Made by a program: the position numbers and the translations under genes
Notes under the pieces: generated by a model
What the model saw: only the letters and a program-made list of their open reading frames with translations
Told to the model about the DNA's origin: nothing
The model's database searches: none
Assembly: GCA_003978375.1 (NCBI GenBank)
Contig: QNZW01000223.1
Span: forward strand, 1 to 19,083
DNA: 19,083 nt
Direction of reading: 5' to 3'
Source of the DNA: Sulfurovum sp.
GTDB taxonomy: Bacteria; Campylobacterota; Campylobacteria; Campylobacterales; Sulfurovaceae
Shown here: in pieces, positions 16,055 through 19,083 of the stretch
How the letters are laid out: every line of letters starts with the position of its first letter
Position numbering within the stretch: position 1 is the stretch's first letter

Positions 16055-16528
16055 TTATTTTTCTTGTTTTGCTTTTGCATCTTTTATGGCAGAAATTTCT
16101 GAAAGTATTTGGGTCATACCAATCATAGCTAAGTGGTAACCAAAGGGTCCCATACCAGAAATTTGTCCTGCACATACAGGTGCAATAAGTGAAGTATGTC
16201 TAAACTCTTCTCTTTGATAAATATTTGAAAGATGCACTTCTAATGTGGGCAATTGTACTGCAGCAATAGCATCACGAATAGCAATAGACGTATGTGTATA
16301 TGCTGCAGGGTTGATGATGATACCATCTGCATCTCCCAAAGATTCTTGAATACGATCAATCAATTCACCCTCAAGATTTGATTGAAAAAATTCTATTTCT
16401 ACTTTGTTTTGGTCTGCAAATGCCTTCATTTGTGCATGAATATCTTCTAATTTCATAGGTCCATAAATATTTTTTTCTCTCAATCCTAACATATTAAGAT
16501 TGGGTCCTTGGATAACTACTATTTTCAT
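16055..16528 (-). CDS. aroQ: Type II 3-dehydroquinate dehydratase
   Basis: AroQ dehydrates 3-dehydroquinate to 3-dehydroshikimate in the shikimate pathway. The 157 residues match the type II dodecameric family: [11 protein letters not shown] at residues 8-18 with Arg17, the catalytic Tyr22 in IYG, Asn73 and His79 in NPAAYTHTS, Glu97 and His99 in LEVHLSN, and Arg106/Arg110 in YQREEFR. The lysine-rich C-terminal tail is slightly longer than usual. It is the first gene of the long minus-strand run and stands 139 bases from the divergent msrA. I found no convincing minus-strand promoter by eye, although AAGGT precedes the ATG. The aroQ-folK-flhF order is as in C. jejuni Cj0066c-Cj0064c, with a peptidase inserted. 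Confidence 0.97.
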   Translation of the reverse strand: MKIVVIQGPNLNMLGLREKNIYGPMKLEDIHAQMKAFADQNKVEIEFFQSNLEGELIDRIQESLGDADGIIINPAAYTHTSIAIRDAIAAVQLPTLEVHLSNIYQREEFRHTSLIAPVCAGQISGMGPFGYHLAMIGMTQILSEISAIKDAKAKQEK

Positions 16529-16605
16529 TTTCTACCTTATTGATAATATTTTGTACTATTTTATCGAATGGATACTAGAATTGTGCTTTATTTCAAGCGG
16601 TGTAG

Positions 16606-16634
16606 TTGCATTTGAAGTAACACTATTGTATGAT
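16606..16634 (+). promoter_or_regulatory. Candidate msrA promoter
   Basis: TTGCAT (16606-16611), a 17-base spacer and TATGAT (16629-16634) lie about 34 bases before the msrA ATG. The -10 matches five of six positions and the -35 three of six. A second -10-like TATACT at 16643-16648 is an alternative. Confidence 0.45.
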
Positions 16635-16667
16635 TTTGTTTATATACTCAACCATAAGGAAATCAAA

Positions 16668-17195
16668 ATGGCAAAAAAAGAACTTATCGTAGGTGGTGGA
16701 TGTTTTTGGTGTACAGAAGCAGTATTTGAACAACTCAAAGGAGTGAGTGATGTTGAAAGCGCATATGCGAATGGACACACAACTCAACCAACGTATAGAG
16801 ATATCTGTACAGGAGAGACAGGCTATGCAGAGGTGATTAAAATTACATATGATGACAGCATTATTACCGTAGATACCTTGCTTGATATCTTTTTTGTGAT
16901 ACATGATCCTACCACATTAAACCAACAAGGTGCAGACAAAGGCACGCAATATCGTTCGACTATTCTTTATACAGATGAAGAGACAAAAGAGGCAGCACAA
17001 GCTTCACTAGAAGCTGCCCAAGAGGCGTATAGTAATCCTATAGTCACTAGTATAGAGCCTTTGGAGTCATACTACGTTGCAGAAGACTATCATCAAGATT
17101 ATTATAGACAAAATGCTACACAGGGCTACTGTATGGCAGTGATTCCACCAAAACTTGCAAAACTCAAAGCAAAGTTTGCAAAAGAGATGGTGTAA
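16668..17195 (+). CDS. msrA: Peptide-methionine (S)-S-oxide reductase MsrA
   Basis: MsrA reduces the S-epimer of methionine sulfoxide in oxidised proteins, with thioredoxin as reductant. ATG 16668 gives 175 residues starting MAKKELIVGGGCFWC. The catalytic Cys12 in GGGCFWCTE and the likely resolving Cys155 in QGYCMAVIPPK are present, as are the acidic residue of TGYAEV (Glu55) and the block DPTTLNQQGADKGTQYRS. TGYAEV replaces the commoner TGHAEV. AAGGA at 16656-16660 lies seven bases before this ATG. The frame is open back to 16500, but that stretch lies over the promoter and aroQ and has no family match. It is a single gene, convergent with the ccsBA gene, with only 11 bases between the stops. 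Confidence 0.96.
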   Translation: MAKKELIVGGGCFWCTEAVFEQLKGVSDVESAYANGHTTQPTYRDICTGETGYAEVIKITYDDSIITVDTLLDIFFVIHDPTTLNQQGADKGTQYRSTILYTDEETKEAAQASLEAAQEAYSNPIVTSIEPLESYYVAEDYHQDYYRQNATQGYCMAVIPPKLAKLKAKFAKEMV

Positions 17196-17206
17196 TCATC
17201 TAAAAG

Positions 17207-18763
17207 TTATTTCAAATGTTTATTTCGTGAAGCCAATAGGGTCAAAACAAAGAGTCCTGCTACGCCATAATATACCCACATTGGAATAGGCACAGGATCT
17301 CCTGCTGCGTAAGAGTGCAATCCTGAAAGATAGTAGTTGACACCAAAATAGGTCATCAGCACTGAGAAATAAGCCCAAGTCGTGGCTACATTATACGTAA
17401 AGTTAGACTTTAGTGCAGGCACAAAACGTAAATGTAACACACCTGCATAGACCAAAATGGTCACAGCTGCCCATGTCTCTTTAGAATCCCAACCCCAGTA
17501 ACGCCCCCAGCTTTCATTGGCCCATACACCACCTAAAAAGTTACCTATAGTGAGTAACATCAGACCAATAATTAGTGCCATCTCTGAGAGATTTGTCAGC
17601 TCTTTAATGGAACGATCTATATTTGTATTGCCATGTTTACCTCGTATTACATAAAGAATTAAGACCAAAAGAGAGAGCATCGATCCCAATCCAAAAAATC
17701 CATCACCAGAGATGATGGTTGCCACGTGTATCATAAGCCAGTATGATTTTAATACCGGTACAAGATTTGTAATTTCTGGATTTACAAAACTCATATGTGC
17801 TACACCCATAGTAATACCTGCCAATATTGCAGCAGCAGCAAGGGCAAAAGGTGAGCGTCTAGCCACGATAATACCTGCTATCATAGTAGCAGCAGCAATG
17901 GTAACAATAGATTCATAGGCATTAGACCAAGGAGCATGTCCTGAGATGTACCAGCGTATACCAAGTCCTGTAAGATGAATCACAAATCCTATGGCAAAAA
18001 GTGTCCATGCAAAGCGCATAATCATTTTCATAGAAAAACTGGGTTTTAGTACATTGATAAATGCAAAAATAAGTAACAATAATCCAAGTATCAAATAAAG
18101 AGGTACCAATTTAGAAAAAAGTCCTAGTTTATTGTATTTGATTTCCATATCGATATGATTTTTACTAGGAAGTACAGAGGCTCCATATTTTTTTTGGTAA
18201 TTTCGTATGCCTTTGAGAGCCAAATTGGCTTTTGACCAATCGCCTGTTTTAAGTCCTTGTTCCACCATTTGAAAATAGGCAGAAATACTCATCTTTACTT
18301 CATCGACCTGTGCTTTTTGAAAGGTCTTAATCGCATCCATAGGGGCTACCCATTTGTTGTTTTTATCATGAGGTACAGCGTAAATACGCATAAGTGTACC
18401 TTGGTACGTCATAAAGGCGACATTGACTCTTTCATCAATTTTAATAAGTTCTTTATCAAAGACACTTTTTTCTAAAGGTTTTTTACGACTCGCAGTGGTA
18501 ACCAAATCAAAAATTTTATACCCACTGTCAGATTTTCTAAAAAAATCAGAAAATTTTGCAAATCTTGTGTCTTCTGGCAATCCTAACAATTTTGCAGTTT
18601 GTTTATAGGTTTTGCTCCCCAAGCTTATCATAGGAATATTTTGATATATTTCTGGTCGTGTGACCATGCCTAAAAAAAGCTGTGTGGGTTCAATATCATA
18701 TAAACTAGAACGCCCTGTTATTTTAGAGATAACTTCATGTGCGACTGTATCCATAGGTTTCAT
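17207..18763 (-). CDS. ccsA: Cytochrome c biogenesis protein, CcsA part of a CcsBA fusion
   Basis: This is the haem-handling half of the system II cytochrome c synthase, which passes haem across the inner membrane and attaches it to apocytochromes. The 518 residues from ATG 18763 comprise a soluble N-terminal region (about 1-215) and about eight membrane spans. The WWD motif is at 419-430 (WGRYWGWDSKET), flanked by the conserved histidines His346 (WLMIHVA) and His444 (YAGVLHLRF). In Campylobacterota CcsB and CcsA are one long protein (known, for example Cj1013c), and here the same frame continues upstream through conserved FGKLAVQDHQGR to a TAA at 18824-18826. The ATG at 18763 has AAGGA only three bases before it, so restart there is possible but poor. 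Confidence 0.85.
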   Translation of the reverse strand: MKPMDTVAHEVISKITGRSSLYDIEPTQLFLGMVTRPEIYQNIPMISLGSKTYKQTAKLLGLPEDTRFAKFSDFFRKSDSGYKIFDLVTTASRKKPLEKSVFDKELIKIDERVNVAFMTYQGTLMRIYAVPHDKNNKWVAPMDAIKTFQKAQVDEVKMSISAYFQMVEQGLKTGDWSKANLALKGIRNYQKKYGASVLPSKNHIDMEIKYNKLGLFSKLVPLYLILGLLLLIFAFINVLKPSFSMKMIMRFAWTLFAIGFVIHLTGLGIRWYISGHAPWSNAYESIVTIAAATMIAGIIVARRSPFALAAAAILAGITMGVAHMSFVNPEITNLVPVLKSYWLMIHVATIISGDGFFGLGSMLSLLVLILYVIRGKHGNTNIDRSIKELTNLSEMALIIGLMLLTIGNFLGGVWANESWGRYWGWDSKETWAAVTILVYAGVLHLRFVPALKSNFTYNVATTWAYFSVLMTYFGVNYYLSGLHSYAAGDPVPIPMWVYYGVAGLFVLTLLASRNKHLK

Positions 18764-18823
18764 ACGTCCTTGGTGATCTTGTACTGCAAGTTTTCCAAAG
18801 TTTAAGGTGTGTTGTAAGTCATA

Positions 18824-19083
18824 TTATTGCATCATCTTTAGCGTTGCATCATCTATTTTAGGAGAGGCGGCATGTAGATTTTGTGGCATAAAGCATAACA
18901 ATGATAAAAGCAAAAAACCAGCTGTAGTCAGTTGAAGTTTTCTAGCACCTTTGAGTAATTTTTGGAAACGACCATTGGGTGCAATCAATGACCAAATCAT
19001 TCCAATAGCTAACAATAGATATCCTATATAAGTAGGGAATGTACCAGGATCATGATTGACAGAGAGTACAGTACCTTTTTCAT
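18824..19083 (-). pseudogene. ccsB: CcsB (ResB) part of the interrupted ccsBA gene, partial
   Basis: The frame enters from the right edge and encodes the end of a ResB/CcsB domain: GTVLSVNHDPGT then FPTYIGYLLLAIGMIWSLI, the typical last membrane span of ResB before the fusion point. A further span follows (LTTAGFLLLSLLCFMP), ending in NLHA, then AASPKIDDATLKMMQ and a TAA stop. Beyond the stop the same frame stays open without shift for 20 codons to ATG 18763 and on through CcsA. The protein is therefore cut by a single nonsense codon. It may be a true recent mutation, a sequencing or assembly error, or a rare stop-and-restart arrangement. The gene's 5' part lies outside the window, so the ATG at 19012 or any other in-window start is not real. 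Confidence 0.78.

Noticed and set aside
16500..16667. 56-residue N-terminal extension of MsrA
   Set aside because: It overlaps aroQ and the msrA promoter, has no MsrA similarity, and AAGGA directly precedes the ATG at 16668.
19012..19083. Treating the 63-codon piece at the right edge as a small gene starting inside the window
   Set aside because: The frame is open to the window edge and encodes ResB-type sequence (SVNHDPGT), so it is the inside of a larger gene.

Overview
The window reads as a low-GC chromosomal segment of a member of the Campylobacterota (formerly Epsilonproteobacteria), most like the Sulfurovum/Sulfurimonas side of the phylum. The evidence is gene order and protein type. 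mreC is followed by carB, as around Cj0277-Cj0279 of Campylobacter jejuni. There is an aroQ...folK-flhF block, as in Cj0066c-Cj0064c. A DUF4492 protein sits ahead of cydAB, and the cytochrome c haem lyase is of the fused CcsBA type. I see no tRNA, rRNA, insertion sequence, CRISPR array or prophage, and no gene-free stretch longer than 300 bases.

Layout. (1) Bases 1-4425, plus strand: the 3' part of mreC with a very basic C-terminal tail, a clear terminator, carB with its own -10 box, and a second terminator. (2) Bases 4424-8135: a minus-strand regulator with a DUF134 helix-turn-helix and a NifX/NafY-like domain, divergent from a plus-strand cytochrome bd operon of DUF4492, cydA, cydB and an unlisted 46-residue membrane protein in the cydX position. 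The shared 89-base intergenic region holds a near-consensus sigma70 promoter. Two copies of TGACATATG lie 30 bases apart, one on the -35 element and one at the expected start of transcription. (3) Bases 8194-8484: a small DUF3817 membrane protein. (4) Bases 8481-16528, minus strand: a tightly packed run read in the order aroQ, M24 peptidase, folK, flhF, a small SpoA-domain (FliN/FliM-like) protein, mnmA, a DUF2201/VWA protein, greA, argC and an LpxH-like phosphoesterase. Several of these overlap by 8-11 bases. (5) Bases 16668-17195, plus strand: msrA. (6) Bases 17207-19083, minus strand: a CcsBA cytochrome c biogenesis gene that runs off the right edge and is interrupted by an in-frame TAA at 18824-18826.

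How the parts fit. The cyd operon encodes a quinol oxidase for low-oxygen or stress respiration, and the divergent regulator is the obvious candidate to control it. The long minus-strand run mixes housekeeping enzymes (shikimate, folate, arginine and lipid A pathways, tRNA thiolation, transcript cleavage) with two flagellar-type genes. In C. jejuni flhF is followed by flhG, Cj0062c, fliA, fliM and fliY; here only one short SpoA protein follows it, which looks like a collapsed flagellar block.

Most worth checking: the candidate regulator/operator pair at the cyd promoter, the 46-residue candidate bd-oxidase subunit, the reduced flhF-SpoA pair, and the nonsense codon in ccsBA.
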